DNA of 64,000 nt from a bacterium. GTDB lineage: Bacteria; Babelota; Babeliae; Babelales; Vermiphilaceae. The stretch lies in contig CP064961.1 of the NCBI GenBank assembly GCA_016699125.1, positions 248,001 to 312,000 of the forward strand, in the 5' to 3' direction. Below, piece after piece: positions 50,406 to 60,529 of this stretch. The translations under genes were made by a program, and so were the position numbers. Numbering within the stretch: the stretch's first letter is position 1; every line of letters begins with the position of its first letter. A model generated the notes under the pieces. The model had not been told where the DNA came from and made no database searches. It saw only the letters and a program-made list of their open reading frames with translations.

Positions 50406-52157
50406 ATGTCGAGTGTCACACAGCTTACGCGTAAGTTTAGGTCTGTCAGTTTTGACGAACTGGTCGGGCAGTCGTTGGTCGTGCGAATGCTTAAAAATAG
50501 TCTGTACGTGGGCAATATTTTTCCGGCGTACCTTTTTTTTGGGCAGTACGGGTGTGGAAAGACCTCGCTCGCACGGATTTTTGCCGCAGCGTTAAACTGT
50601 CACAATCTTTACAGCTTCCGGCAGAATCCAAAAACAGTTGATCTTCCCTGTGGCTCTTGTGACTCCTGTGTTGCCATGCGTGAAGGGAAGCATCCGGACT
50701 TTTCAGAGATCGATGCGGCATCCTGCACAGGCGTTGATCATATGCGTTCGATTATCGATGCGGCAGCGTATGTTCCGGCACTGGGGCAAAAGAGGATCTA
50801 TCTGATTGATGAAGCCCACATGTTAAGTAAAGCCTCCTTCAATGCACTTTTGAAAATCCTTGAAGAGCCGCCACTTTCAGTCGTATTTATGTTGGCAACC
50901 ACCGATGTTGAAAAGGTTATCGAGACAGTCAGGTCTCGTTGTTTCCAGCTTCCTTTGCAGCCGATCAGTCAAGAGACAGTTGAGCTTCATCTGCAAAAAA
51001 TATGTAAACAAGAAGCAATTACTTATCAAGACCAAGCCCTGCGGCTTATTGCAGTCCATGCACGGGGTGCGATGCGTGACGCATTGAATCTTGTTGAGCG
51101 TGTGCGATCTGCGTATCAGACGGTCACAGTCGAAGCGGTGCAGGAGGTTGTGGGATATGTAAGTGACCAGTTTTTAGAGTCTATCTGGACCTGTGTGTAC
51201 ACAAAAAATCATACGGAACTTGCCCAGCATCTGAAAAGTAGCATCTTTCTTTCAGTCCAACCACAGCTTTTTTGGGGGCGTACGGTTTCGTTTTTGCGAG
51301 CTGTTTGGTATGATTATTTGGCTATTGTAACGGATGATGGGATTGAAAAAACAGTTGTAAAAAAAGCATCTGAACTGTATGGTCAACCGTTTGTTGTGCA
51401 AGCAATCAGGCTTTTTTACGATCGCGAGTCAGCCTTTTTAAAAAGTCAGTCACAGCGTTTTTTTATCGAATATCTACTGCTTTCATTGTGTCAACGCGCT
51501 GGTATTGATTCACAACAAAAGACAGCTATTTTTGCATCAACCTCAGATACAGAAAAGCACAAAAAAACTGTCGAAACTAAAGTGGAATCGAAGCAAAAGC
51601 AAACACACGCTGCCTTACCTTCTGAACAGCAAGGTAGTGTACGTGTTGAAAAGGTAGAACAAAAAATTGAACTGAAAGTAGCACAGGAAGATAAGGGTGT
51701 AAATTTTTTAAAACGGGTTCAGGCGCAGGCTTTGCCAATGCTTGCATCCTTTTTTTCGCAGGCAGAATGTGTGATTTCTTTGAATGAACAGCAGGTTGTG
51801 CATGTGCAGATTAATTTTCCTTCCAATTTGCATGCACTCAACGATGTTTTGACTGGTCAAGCAGCGCAATGGGTGCCGATTTTTAAGGACGTGTTTGGTG
51901 CGACTGCTGTCTATACGCTTACGTTCCATGGCGTGAATGTTTCAATAGTGAACGCAAAGCCTACCATTAAAACGAATGAGCAGGCACATATGGTTTCTGT
52001 TGAAAAAAAAACGCAAACACAACCGTATAAAAAAAATACTGAATCGTTTACAACAGTGGCGAAGAACTCTTTTGATGTTTCAGATGTTGCAAAATGGCCT
52101 CACACAAATATGATTTTAAACTATTTTCCGGGTACTGTGGTGTCCGTTGATCTGTAA
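50406..52157 (+). CDS. dnaX: DNA polymerase III subunits gamma and tau
   Basis: 583 residues. Clamp-loader ATPase with Walker A FGQYGCGKTSLARIF, the Cys4 zinc module (CHNL...CGSCDSC), DEAH-like IDEAHMLSKASFNALLK, sensor 1 FMLATTDVEKV and the SRC motif TVRSRCFQLPLQ. The C-terminal part (from about residue 370) is low-complexity and corresponds to the tau-specific tail. der follows eight bases later, so the two are co-transcribed. Confidence 0.93.
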   Translation: MSSVTQLTRKFRSVSFDELVGQSLVVRMLKNSLYVGNIFPAYLFFGQYGCGKTSLARIFAAALNCHNLYSFRQNPKTVDLPCGSCDSCVAMREGKHPDFSEIDAASCTGVDHMRSIIDAAAYVPALGQKRIYLIDEAHMLSKASFNALLKILEEPPLSVVFMLATTDVEKVIETVRSRCFQLPLQPISQETVELHLQKICKQEAITYQDQALRLIAVHARGAMRDALNLVERVRSAYQTVTVEAVQEVVGYVSDQFLESIWTCVYTKNHTELAQHLKSSIFLSVQPQLFWGRTVSFLRAVWYDYLAIVTDDGIEKTVVKKASELYGQPFVVQAIRLFYDRESAFLKSQSQRFFIEYLLLSLCQRAGIDSQQKTAIFASTSDTEKHKKTVETKVESKQKQTHAALPSEQQGSVRVEKVEQKIELKVAQEDKGVNFLKRVQAQALPMLASFFSQAECVISLNEQQVVHVQINFPSNLHALNDVLTGQAAQWVPIFKDVFGATAVYTLTFHGVNVSIVNAKPTIKTNEQAHMVSVEKKTQTQPYKKNTESFTTVAKNSFDVSDVAKWPHTNMILNYFPGTVVSVDL

Positions 52158-52165
52158 AGGTATGT

Positions 52166-53491
52166 ATGAGTAATCGTTGTTATCCTACCGTAGTATTAGT
52201 TGGTCGTACAAACGTTGGCAAATCGACCGTTTTCAATCGTATGGCAAAAGATGCAAAAAGTATTGTTTTTGATCGCGCGGGTGTTACACGTGACCTGGTC
52301 AAAGACATTGTTGAATGGCAGGGTAAATCGTTTGAACTGATCGATTCAGGTGGTATCGGTTTTGAAAATAAGACCGATTTTATGAGTCAGGAGATCCGCA
52401 AACGTGCTGAACTGGCTATTTCAAAAGCGCATGTGGCAATTTTTGTGTGCGATGGATCGGTCGGAGTGGTGCCTGAAGACCTTTATTTGGCGCGTCTTTT
52501 GCACAGATATAAGGTCCCTGCATTTGCGGTAGTTAATAAAATCGACACGAAAACATTTCGCGAAGAACAGTTTGATTTTTCTTCATTAGGATTTGAGCAT
52601 ATTATTGAGCTGTCTGCTGTTCATGGTACCGGCATGGTGGATCTTATGGAGCAGGTAATCGCCATGTTGCCTTCTGAGGCCGTTATTGCTGAACCAGAAC
52701 AGGCATGTTCGGTGGTGCTTTTGGGAAAACCGAATGTGGGAAAATCTTCACTTTTGAATCTGTTAGTTCAGGCAGATCGTTCGATTGTATCTGATATTCC
52801 TGGCACCACACGAGAGCCGATTGTAGAACGAATCCAGTTTTATCATCAGGACATTCTGTTGACAGATACTGCGGGGGTGCGCAGACAGGGTGCCATTGAA
52901 GACCCGCTTGAAAACTTGATGGCAAAATCAACCTTGCAGGTAGTCCGAAGAGCAGATATTGTTTTGTTGCTTGTTGATGCGCATGAAGGGCAGCTTTCTG
53001 ATCAGGAGTTAAAGCTCGCATTTTATGCGTTTCAATCTGAACAGAAGGCGCTGATTTTATTATTGAATAAGGTTGATCTGACGGTAGCAGATGAATACAC
53101 AAAACAGTTGTTAAAAACTGATATTGAAGCGCATGGTTTTTTAACAGATAAGATTTATCGGCAGTCGATCTCATGCAAAACGGGCCAAAATATCGGCAAA
53201 ATTCTCCCACTTGTCGCAGCAGTTGAAAAAAAACTGTCGCAGCAGTTTACCGTTGAAGATCTGACGATTTTGTTTAAAACTGCGCTTGAAAAAACACCAT
53301 TATTTTGGAACAAAAATAGGCTAATTGTGTACCGTGCACAACAGATCAAATCATCACCTCACATTATTGCGTTATATGTTAACTCGCCTGACTGGTTTGG
53401 TGACTCGCAAAAAGCATTTTTTGAAAACGTATTACGCAAAGCGTATGATCTGACGAGTGTGCCCGTTAAGTTTGTGATAAGAAAGCGGTAG
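52166..53491 (+). CDS. der: Ribosome-biogenesis GTPase Der (EngA)
   Basis: 441 residues with two consecutive GTPase domains, the diagnostic Der layout: first G1 GRTNVGKSTVFNR (about 13-25) and DSGGIGF switch; second G1 GKPNVGKSSLLNL (about 187-199), DTAGVRR and NKVDL. A KH-like domain follows (about 350-441). Needed for 50S subunit maturation. The end is three bases from the stop of a convergent small gene. Confidence 0.95.
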   Translation: MSNRCYPTVVLVGRTNVGKSTVFNRMAKDAKSIVFDRAGVTRDLVKDIVEWQGKSFELIDSGGIGFENKTDFMSQEIRKRAELAISKAHVAIFVCDGSVGVVPEDLYLARLLHRYKVPAFAVVNKIDTKTFREEQFDFSSLGFEHIIELSAVHGTGMVDLMEQVIAMLPSEAVIAEPEQACSVVLLGKPNVGKSSLLNLLVQADRSIVSDIPGTTREPIVERIQFYHQDILLTDTAGVRRQGAIEDPLENLMAKSTLQVVRRADIVLLLVDAHEGQLSDQELKLAFYAFQSEQKALILLLNKVDLTVADEYTKQLLKTDIEAHGFLTDKIYRQSISCKTGQNIGKILPLVAAVEKKLSQQFTVEDLTILFKTALEKTPLFWNKNRLIVYRAQQIKSSPHIIALYVNSPDWFGDSQKAFFENVLRKAYDLTSVPVKFVIRKR

Positions 53492-53494
53492 TTG

Positions 53495-53857
53495 TTATTG
53501 TTGTTGAGTTTTTTCCGCTTGTTCATTCTCATCTGTGTCAGGAATAACTGTTAATTCATCTTTTTTGGGGACATTCAAGCAAACTACCATTATCTGCGTT
53601 TCTTGTGCATCGTTTATTGCTTTCATCTCTTCGCATGCATCGTTTATTGTTTTTTCGAATTCGAAGTTCTTTTTAATCGTGTATGTACTGATCAGAATTG
53701 AAAGACTACTCATACCGAATGTAATTCGATTGATCAATGATTGTTGCATAAATTTTGCAGCCAGTCCTTTTGCCATTACTCCCATTCCATATGCTGAATT
53801 TCCAAAAATAATACTCAATCCAAGTGCTAGAAATAGATATTTGCTTTGATTTTTCAT
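53495..53857 (-). CDS. Small secreted/membrane protein, unknown
   Basis: 120 residues from ATG 53855-53857 with AAGGAGTTAC directly upstream. Signal peptide (KNQSKYLFLALGLSIIFGNSAYG) followed by a short helix and a second hydrophobic helix (ITFGMSSLSILISTYTI) and a charged tail. The same signal-helix-hydrophobic-charged layout begins the neighbouring metallopeptidase, so the two may share an origin. Confidence 0.68.
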   Translation of the reverse strand: MKNQSKYLFLALGLSIIFGNSAYGMGVMAKGLAAKFMQQSLINRITFGMSSLSILISTYTIKKNFEFEKTINDACEEMKAINDAQETQIMVVCLNVPKKDELTVIPDTDENEQAEKTQQQ

Positions 53858-54010
53858 GTAACTCCTTAAAATAAACCAATGTATATATAACAAAAAAGTT
53901 CAAATCTGTCCTTTTTTCACTGTATTACTTATTTTTTAAATTGTCAAAAAATAAGTAATAATAATATATTTATATTGCTTTTGTTTTTCAAAAAATTACA
54001 AAAATATATT

Positions 54011-55309
54011 TTAAATATTCTTTTTACTCCAAAACTTCCACAAACTGGTCGATAATGGCAATTTTGATTCTATTTTCTTTTGCAGGTCGACTTGAAATTT
54101 TTGTTTTTCATTTTTTTCAGAAAGGTACAAAGCATGCTCCAATAATGCTGCTCGTTTTCGATCGGCAGGGTGTTTTTCAAAGTCCCATTGATCAATATTT
54201 TCTTTTTTAAAGGGAAGTTGATCTTCAGGAAGTTTGAGAATTTCTTTCCAATAATAATTCTTTTTTTGATAGGCTTTTTCAACATCTTCATCTGATCGAA
54301 GTTCTTTATCAATTGCACCGGTGTTGGCATTTTTCCGATGATTAATTGTATCTCTCAAAATCTCTTTTTTCTGAGGGACATTTGGTTCCACAAGAAACCC
54401 AACATCTGCTGCATATTCCCCAAAATGAAATAAAGGTTTTGTCTTTTGCATATCAGTTCTATAACTTAGCCATACGTCACCATTTAAAATATGTCTTTCT
54501 TCATGCTTTAATGAACTTGCTTTTTTAAATTCTGTTGCTCTATTCCAAGAATCTTTATCTATTTCAATAACAGTATGTTTATACTGTGTATCCAAGCTTG
54601 AAGCATATCCTTTATTTTCGACAATCTTAAAACGAATAGCATCAGTATCAAGATGATATTTTTGAGCATGCTCTAAAACTTCTTTCAAAATTTCAGGATA
54701 TCCGCCATCAGTGTGTTGAATATTATTTTTTGTAATAATGTCCTTTGATTGTTTTAAAATAAATTCAGGTGTTGGCGGCAGGATTCCGTAATTAGCTTTT
54801 TGAGTGGCTTGTAATTTGTCTAAATAAAGATTTGCAAGTTCTTCAGGTGTTTGACAGTCGAATTGATCTTTTAATCTGTAGGTGCCATCTTTTCTGAATT
54901 GAAGATTGCCAGGTCTCATTTTTGCAAAAATGTCTTGGAAAATAGGTTTTTCATCTTTTTGTTTTTCGTAACAATGACGATCTTTTTCTGCATCTTTTTT
55001 TACACGTTCTGCATTTTCTTTTGCATATTCTTCATCTTTTTTTTTAATGCGTGCAAGCGTTAATGCGTAGTTCTTTTCTACACCGTCTTCCCACTCTTTG
55101 TAGCGCTTTTCTTCTTCATCTGATTCTAATTTTTTCTTATAACCATAAGCAAACAGTGAGCCAACTGTTCCGGTAACGGCTAGCGATGCTTTTTTTTGAT
55201 AAGCTTTTGAAAATATACTGCTTGCATGTGCAAACATTCCGTACATTGAATTTTGGAATAACAGGCTCAAGCAGACCATCATATGTAGATAGTTCACATA
55301 CTTTTTCAT
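54011..55309 (-). CDS. Secreted HExxH zinc metallopeptidase-like protein
   Basis: 432 residues from ATG 55307-55309, chosen because GGAAG is five bases upstream. N-terminal signal segment (LHMMVCLSLLFQNSMYGMF) and a membrane-like helix with a charged coiled-coil (residues about 58-115). The catalytic-looking pair HEERH (about 269-273) and EYAAD (about 298-302) fits gluzincin-type zinc proteases, where HExxH and a downstream Glu bind zinc and ExxxD follows. No named family recognised. If exported, a substrate-processing or host-directed role is possible. Confidence 0.62.
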   Translation of the reverse strand: MKKYVNYLHMMVCLSLLFQNSMYGMFAHASSIFSKAYQKKASLAVTGTVGSLFAYGYKKKLESDEEEKRYKEWEDGVEKNYALTLARIKKKDEEYAKENAERVKKDAEKDRHCYEKQKDEKPIFQDIFAKMRPGNLQFRKDGTYRLKDQFDCQTPEELANLYLDKLQATQKANYGILPPTPEFILKQSKDIITKNNIQHTDGGYPEILKEVLEHAQKYHLDTDAIRFKIVENKGYASSLDTQYKHTVIEIDKDSWNRATEFKKASSLKHEERHILNGDVWLSYRTDMQKTKPLFHFGEYAADVGFLVEPNVPQKKEILRDTINHRKNANTGAIDKELRSDEDVEKAYQKKNYYWKEILKLPEDQLPFKKENIDQWDFEKHPADRKRAALLEHALYLSEKNEKQKFQVDLQKKIESKLPLSTSLWKFWSKKNI

Positions 55310-55508
55310 AAAAGCTTCCATTTTTAAACGTTTTTATACTTCGTATCTAGTATATATATTATTTCTAATTTGTCAATAAAGGTTAAACCGCTCTCTCAAT
55401 GCTTTGCCGATTCAAATCTAAAAAAATTCCTAATGCAAAGTTCATTTTGCGTCTCAAAGAATCGGAGTTTAGCTTTAACTTCCGTAATCATTTTCTTTTT
55501 GCTACAAT

Positions 55509-55537
55509 TTTAGATGCTGTTTTTTCTAAGGTATAAT
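55509..55537 (+). promoter_or_regulatory. Predicted promoter of the IS5-interrupted gene
   Basis: TTTAGA, 17-base spacer and exact TATAAT, 21 bases upstream of the ATG at 55558. Confidence 0.4.
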
Positions 55538-55557
55538 TTTTGCTAGGCAAGGCCCTG

Positions 55558-56050
55558 ATGTATTACGGATTTGACAAGGCAAAAATCTTTTTATTGCTTG
55601 ATTTGATTTTGCATACCATTTTTACAGACTGCATGGAACTAGCGAGCCCTGAAAATCCAATAAGTGTTATGTTAAAACAAAACCTACCGGGTATTGTTTT
55701 TGATAAGAATGGTTTTGATGAAACTGTACAAAAAAAGAATGTATTGTTAGCGTTGCCAATTTTAAAAGAACGTTTAAAAAAAAAGTTAAAAAAATGTGAA
55801 AAAATGTATGGTGAATATATAGATTTCGAGCGTGATGAAGGCAATTATTACTTGAACACTATTGAAGCTTTTACAAGCTTTCTCAACAATAAAAATAGCT
55901 TGTTTGTTTTGAAAGATCAGGAAAGTTTTTTAACGATTGTCAATGGTGTGCATCTGTATGACCCAATACAATATCTACCAGATTGGCATAATCATTTACA
56001 GAATTACTTTTTGACCTTAAAAACACAGTTTAAAAAAGAGTGTGGTATTA
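55558..56050 (+). pseudogene. 5' fragment of a large secreted protein gene cut by IS5 copy 2
   Basis: Starts at ATG 55558 with a hydrophobic N-terminus (AKIFLLLDLILHTIFTDC) likely to be a signal peptide, then helical Lys-rich sequence ending at KKECGI where the element begins. The remaining frame continues at 56925. Removing the element and keeping one TA gives an uninterrupted frame (ECGI-SFGSWSKK), so this was one gene of about 760 residues. Function unknown. Confidence 0.8.
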
Positions 56051-56924
56051 AGGTGTGTCCTCAATTTAATTAGTAGGGCATAAAAGCTTCAACCATGTGT
56101 GCATAGATGCGATGTAGAGCATAGATTGGAAGTTTCTAGCAAGTTTTTCAAAACGCATAGCAATGCCACGAAAATGCTTGAGTCGTGCAAAAAGATTTTC
56201 AACTAAGTGTCGATTTTTATACAAATGAGCATCAAATTCTGGATCTGGTCTAGTGCTGTTTTTTCTTTTTGGTATAATTACTTGCATTCCTTTTGTCCGT
56301 CCATAGATACGAATACTATCAGCATCATAGCCTTTGTCAGCGATAAAATATTCCGCTCCTTCGGCCAGGTCGATTAATTCGTTTGCAACCTTTGAATCGT
56401 GCACTTGACCCCCAGTGATTTTAAAATTGAGCGGATTTCCATGCGCATCGGTGCACATATGAATCTTTGTAGTAAGTCCACCAGCGGATCTTCCAATTGC
56501 TCGCTCTTGACCACGCTGAGCTCCAGTCGCATGTTGGTGAGCTCTAACATAACTTCCGTCGGCGAATACCCATTCTTTATCAACTTCTTTTCGTAGCATA
56601 AAAAAAAACCTTCCCATAGCCCTTTTTTTGACCAACGATTAAATCGATTAAATGCTGTTTGCCACGGACAAAATTCGGATGGAATATCCCTCCATGGTCC
56701 TCCAGTCCGCAATTTCCAAAGGATTGCTTCCATTATATTCCGCTCATTGCCCCACAGGTGGCATCCATGTTTACATAGTATCTCTTCTAGTTGTGACCAA
56801 ATACTGTCTGTAATAACTCGACGTACCATTGCTTATCCTCGTTGCTGATTTCTGATACAAAAAACTTATCATTTTGTAGTGAAAATGCAACGTCATTACC
56901 TCATTTCAAATTGAGGACACACCT
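56051..56924 (-). mobile_element. IS5-family (IS427-like) insertion sequence, copy 2
   Basis: 874 bp with the same terminal inverted repeats as copy 1, AGGTGTGTCC outward, flanked by TA on each side. It interrupts the secreted-protein gene. It is three bases longer than copy 1, accounted for by one extra base in each of three homopolymers. Confidence 0.9.
56066..56829 (-). pseudogene. IS5-family transposase, frameshifted in the middle
   Basis: The N-terminal frame (start ATG 56827-56829) reads to WSKKG and is then shifted; the C-terminal frame resumes as VFFMLRKEVDKEWVFADG and runs intact to HTWLKLLCPTN with all three DDE motifs. The shift comes from one extra T in a run of seven (near 56623-56629, A on the coding strand) and one extra A in a run of nine (near 56600-56608), compared with copy 1. 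The C-terminal half is whole here and broken in copy 1. Confidence 0.82.
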
Positions 56925-58716
56925 TAGTTTTGGCAGTTGGTCAAAGAAAAATGCAAAAATTTCAATAGATGAACGTTATCGTTCGCTGTTTAAGGAGCTA
57001 TTTTTTTTGACCACCCAGGCTTTTGGGAGGCCTTCTAATCCTGATAAAGATTATTTATTTCTTCAGCAGTTTGTTCTGCTTGGTTGTAATGAAAAAAATC
57101 AACTTAAAAATATGTTTAGTCTGATTAAATCGGAAGCAAACGTTTCATATTTAAAAAATAAGATAAAGCTTATGCTTGCTCAAAATTATGAATATATTTT
57201 AAATAAACTAAAAGCAATTATTGATGAAAATAAAGAGCTTATACATCTTGATAACAGCTCGGTTAATGCTTTTCCATTGCAACATAGACTTTATCTTGTG
57301 CAAGTTTTTTTGAATGAGATTGTACGATATGGTGGGCACAACACAGATATTTTTCCAGTACAAGATCTTTTGAGCACGGCAGAACAGTATGCTTTAATAG
57401 CTTCAATGTTGCAATTTTACGATAATAATAAAGCGACTATTGCAAAGTTAAAAGCAGCTAGATTGAAAAAAGTGTTTTTTGGCAGAAAGATTGTGAATTT
57501 TTTTGGTATACAGCCTCGTACTGATGAAGTTAATTTTGCTTTTTTGAAAGAAGAAGATGCTAATTGGCAATTAGGAACGAGTACTGTTAATATTAAGTGT
57601 ACTAGTACAGCTTATCAAGCACAATCTATGCTCAAACTTGCAAAAAATAACATCGCATTATGGGCAAAAATGAAGATACAACGTGAGACGCTACTTTTTT
57701 ATTATCATGAAGAACTTGTAAAAGAATTGAATATAATGAATAATAAAAATGAAAATCAATTAATTTGGTTGGATTGGCAACGTATTTTTGAACTTATTTC
57801 TACAAACGCTGAATATTGGCAAAATAATTATAATAAAACTTTAGCTCTGTGCAAACAGTATGAAAGCTGTAAGAAAATCTTTAAATTTTGGTGTTCTGAT
57901 CAAGAGATATCCGAAACTGATCTATCACATAGATTTGCATTTGTCATATTTGTTTTACAACTGTTTGACCCTAATACGTTTTTAGATATAGGATTTAAAC
58001 CTACGGTAGATCAACTGCTCGACTCTATCAAAAATGGTACCTATGACTTTAGTAAACATGTAGAAAAAAAAGCTGAAATTTATGGCTGTTTTAATACCAT
58101 TGATGATTTAAAAAAATATCTCAGGTCAATTAACTTTACCGATAAACACAGTAGAGTTTTTCAACAGTTTATTACTATTTATATGAAAAAAACCATTGAT
58201 TTATCGGATGCCTCTTGTCAAAGGTATAACCCAGAGAACCTTCATTCACTTCTTGACAAGATCTGGCCAACGATACTTAAAGTTTGTAACAGTAGCACTG
58301 TCACAGCTCGTAGTTCTAACGCACAAAAGAAATGGGATCGAGATTGTCAGTTGTTTGAGCAGTGTAAGCTTTTATTCAAAAAAATACTGTGTGGTCAATT
58401 TTGCACAGAGCCTCCTGCCGCACAAAATAATCCTTCAATAGAAAGAGCCGCCGTAGTTTCAGCTAAAAGTAGAAAACAGTATTTACAATTGCGATATCAC
58501 ATTTTACGTGCAAATCAGTTTACTCATGCTTTATTCAGCAAACCGCTTGATGAGTTAGTCATGCTGAAAAAAGTTTTGAAGGTCGAGGATCCAAGAACTG
58601 AATCAAGTTTTTTAAAAAAAGCGTGGAATACCTTTGTTTCATTTAAACTAGTACAGAACCTTATTACTTTTGTAAAAACCTTTTTCAAAAACCAAAACTA
58701 TCAACACAATGCTTAA
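56925..58716 (+). pseudogene. 3' fragment of the IS5-interrupted secreted protein gene
   Basis: About 595 codons continuing the 55558 frame after the element (SFGSWSKKNAKIS onward). Long helical, Asn/Lys-rich sequence without recognised domains, similar in composition to the 29685 product; both contain a QHRLYL motif. It ends in a basic tail (VKTFFKNQNYQHNA). An in-frame ATG inside the element could in principle start a truncated protein without its signal peptide. Confidence 0.75.
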
Positions 58717-58746
58717 TTTTCTGATTGCTTGTTTCATTTAATTTTT

Positions 58747-58775
58747 TTGCATACGTATTTATGCTAACATAAACT
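58747..58775 (+). promoter_or_regulatory. Predicted promoter of the PIN-PhoH gene
   Basis: TTGCAT, 17-base spacer, TAAACT, 56 bases before the ATG at 58832. Confidence 0.4.
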
Positions 58776-58831
58776 ATATTTTTAATTATGACGCCAGATA
58801 AAACTAAAGTAGGTGTCATGTGAAGGATGTT

Positions 58832-60292
58832 ATGCCAGTAAAAAAAATAGTGCGCAAAAGACAGTCAGTAGATCAGCAAAAACTGTTCATTTTAGATACC
58901 AATGTTCTGCTTCATGATCCGCATGCATTAGAATCGTTTGAAGGTGTGCATGTTTCGGTTCCTGTGATTGTTTTGGAAGAGCTTGACCGGTTCAAGCATG
59001 AAGGCACCGATCGTGGTCGCAATGCGCGTGAGGTTATTAGAATACTTGATCGTTTGCGTGCACACGGTTCATTAAAAGATGGTGTTGCATTGTCGCATGG
59101 AGGTAAGGTTAGCATTCTGTTTTCCTCATCAATGGATAAAAATGCGGCATTACTTGAAGATAATAACGACAATGGGATTATTAAAATCGCATACACCTGT
59201 CAACAACAGGGGTACGCGGTTACTTTTATTTCAAAAGATCTGAATGCACGGGTCAAAGCCGATGCACTTGGCATTCGTACAGAAGATTATCAGAAAGAGA
59301 CCGTTTCGCCTGAAGAGTTTTATCATGGGTGGGTTAAAGTTCCTGTTTCTGCCAATGAGCTTCGTGCAGAACTTCCTGGTGTTTTAAATGATCTGTATAA
59401 AGGTTTGGCATACAATGAGTTTGTGCTGCTTGAAAGTCAACACAATCCCCATAACTATCGACTGTTTCGATACTTGGGAAATAAAAATTTCAAAACGGTA
59501 ACTGATGTACCAATGCGTTGGCCGCTGCGTGCCAAAAACCCCGAACAGCTTATGGCACTTGATCTTCTGTTTGATCCGGCGGTTCAGTGTATAACCCTTT
59601 TTGGTCCTGCAGGAACGGGAAAAACTTTTCTGGTGCTACTTGCCGGACTGTATAAAGTTCTGGTTGAACATGAATTTGAACGGATGCTCGTTTCGCGACC
59701 TGTCATACCACTTGGTCGTGATCTTGGGTATCTGCCCGGAACGTTGGAAGAGAAACTGTACAGTTGGATGTTGCCGATTTATGACAATATTCAGTTTATT
59801 GTTCATTCGACCAAAATGGATATCCATGGAGCTGGCACTAACGGACATGAGCATGTTGTTAGCAGTAAAAAATTAAAAGAGCGGCACCAAGATCGAAGTA
59901 AACATAAAGGTTCATTTGGCAATGATGAGCATAGTGTGGCCGAAAAGAAAGATGGCATGACGTTAGAAAATCTTATAAAACAGAATAAGATAAGTCTTGA
60001 GCCGATAACGTACATGCGTGGTCGGTCAATACCCTACCAACTCATTTTTGTTGATGAGGTCCAAAATTTAACCCCTCACGAGGTTAAAACACTGGTTACG
60101 CGTGTGGGCCAGGGTTCAAAAATTGTTCTGGCCGGTGATCCGTATCAGATCGACTCACCCTATCTGGATTTTGCAAGTAACGGTCTTGTTGCAGCCAGTG
60201 AGCGGTTGAAAGGACAACGGCTTTTCGGTTCTGTATTCTTGCAGACTAGCGAACGAAGTGAGTTGAGTGAAATGGCCAGTAAGTTGTTGTAG
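58832..60292 (+). CDS. PIN-domain plus PhoH-like ATPase (YlaK type)
   Basis: 486 residues from ATG 58832 (AAGGA upstream; a GTG 12 bases earlier is possible). The N-terminal PIN ribonuclease domain has LDTNVLLHDP, an acidic ELDRFKHEG site and RNAREVIRILD. The C-terminal PhoH ATPase has Walker A GPAGTGKTFL, the RPVIPLGRDLGYLPGTLEEK block and Walker B IFVDEVQNL. Between about residues 335 and 385 there is an extra polar His/Lys-rich insert not typical of the family. Proteins of this type are likely RNA-processing or RNA-decay helicase-nucleases. Confidence 0.88.
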   Translation: MPVKKIVRKRQSVDQQKLFILDTNVLLHDPHALESFEGVHVSVPVIVLEELDRFKHEGTDRGRNAREVIRILDRLRAHGSLKDGVALSHGGKVSILFSSSMDKNAALLEDNNDNGIIKIAYTCQQQGYAVTFISKDLNARVKADALGIRTEDYQKETVSPEEFYHGWVKVPVSANELRAELPGVLNDLYKGLAYNEFVLLESQHNPHNYRLFRYLGNKNFKTVTDVPMRWPLRAKNPEQLMALDLLFDPAVQCITLFGPAGTGKTFLVLLAGLYKVLVEHEFERMLVSRPVIPLGRDLGYLPGTLEEKLYSWMLPIYDNIQFIVHSTKMDIHGAGTNGHEHVVSSKKLKERHQDRSKHKGSFGNDEHSVAEKKDGMTLENLIKQNKISLEPITYMRGRSIPYQLIFVDEVQNLTPHEVKTLVTRVGQGSKIVLAGDPYQIDSPYLDFASNGLVAASERLKGQRLFGSVFLQTSERSELSEMASKLL

Positions 60293-60456
60293 GAAGTTTT
60301 TTTGTCCAAATTGATCCTTTTTCCGCACCAAGTTCATTGCCTGTAAACAAGGTGGGAGCAGTACACTGCTTGTAATGATAAAGAATTGTAACTTGCGTCA
60401 AGCAAAAACGAAATTCTTAACTGAATGATCTAGCATGGGATGCTTTTTTTAAAAAA

Positions 60457-60488
60457 AACGAGAGAGACGTTGTAAGATCTCTCTCGTT
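60457..60488 (-). terminator. Terminator of the 60530 gene
   Basis: An 11-bp stem (AACGAGAGAGA with its complement), 10-base loop and a T-run on the minus-strand side, 42 bases beyond the stop codon. Confidence 0.75.
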
Positions 60489-60529
60489 GCATTCTAGTAA
60501 TTTTGTAGCTCGATGATCAAGAAGGTGTA

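Noticed and set aside
53495..55309. Toxin-antitoxin pair
   Set aside because: Both proteins carry export signals and differ greatly in size; a HExxH protease with a small membrane protein does not match known toxin-antitoxin layouts.
55400..55418. 14-base match (GCCGATTCAAATCT) to the IS30 left-end flank
   Set aside because: A match of this length is expected by chance in 64 kb of AT-rich DNA, and no further IS30 end sequence follows.
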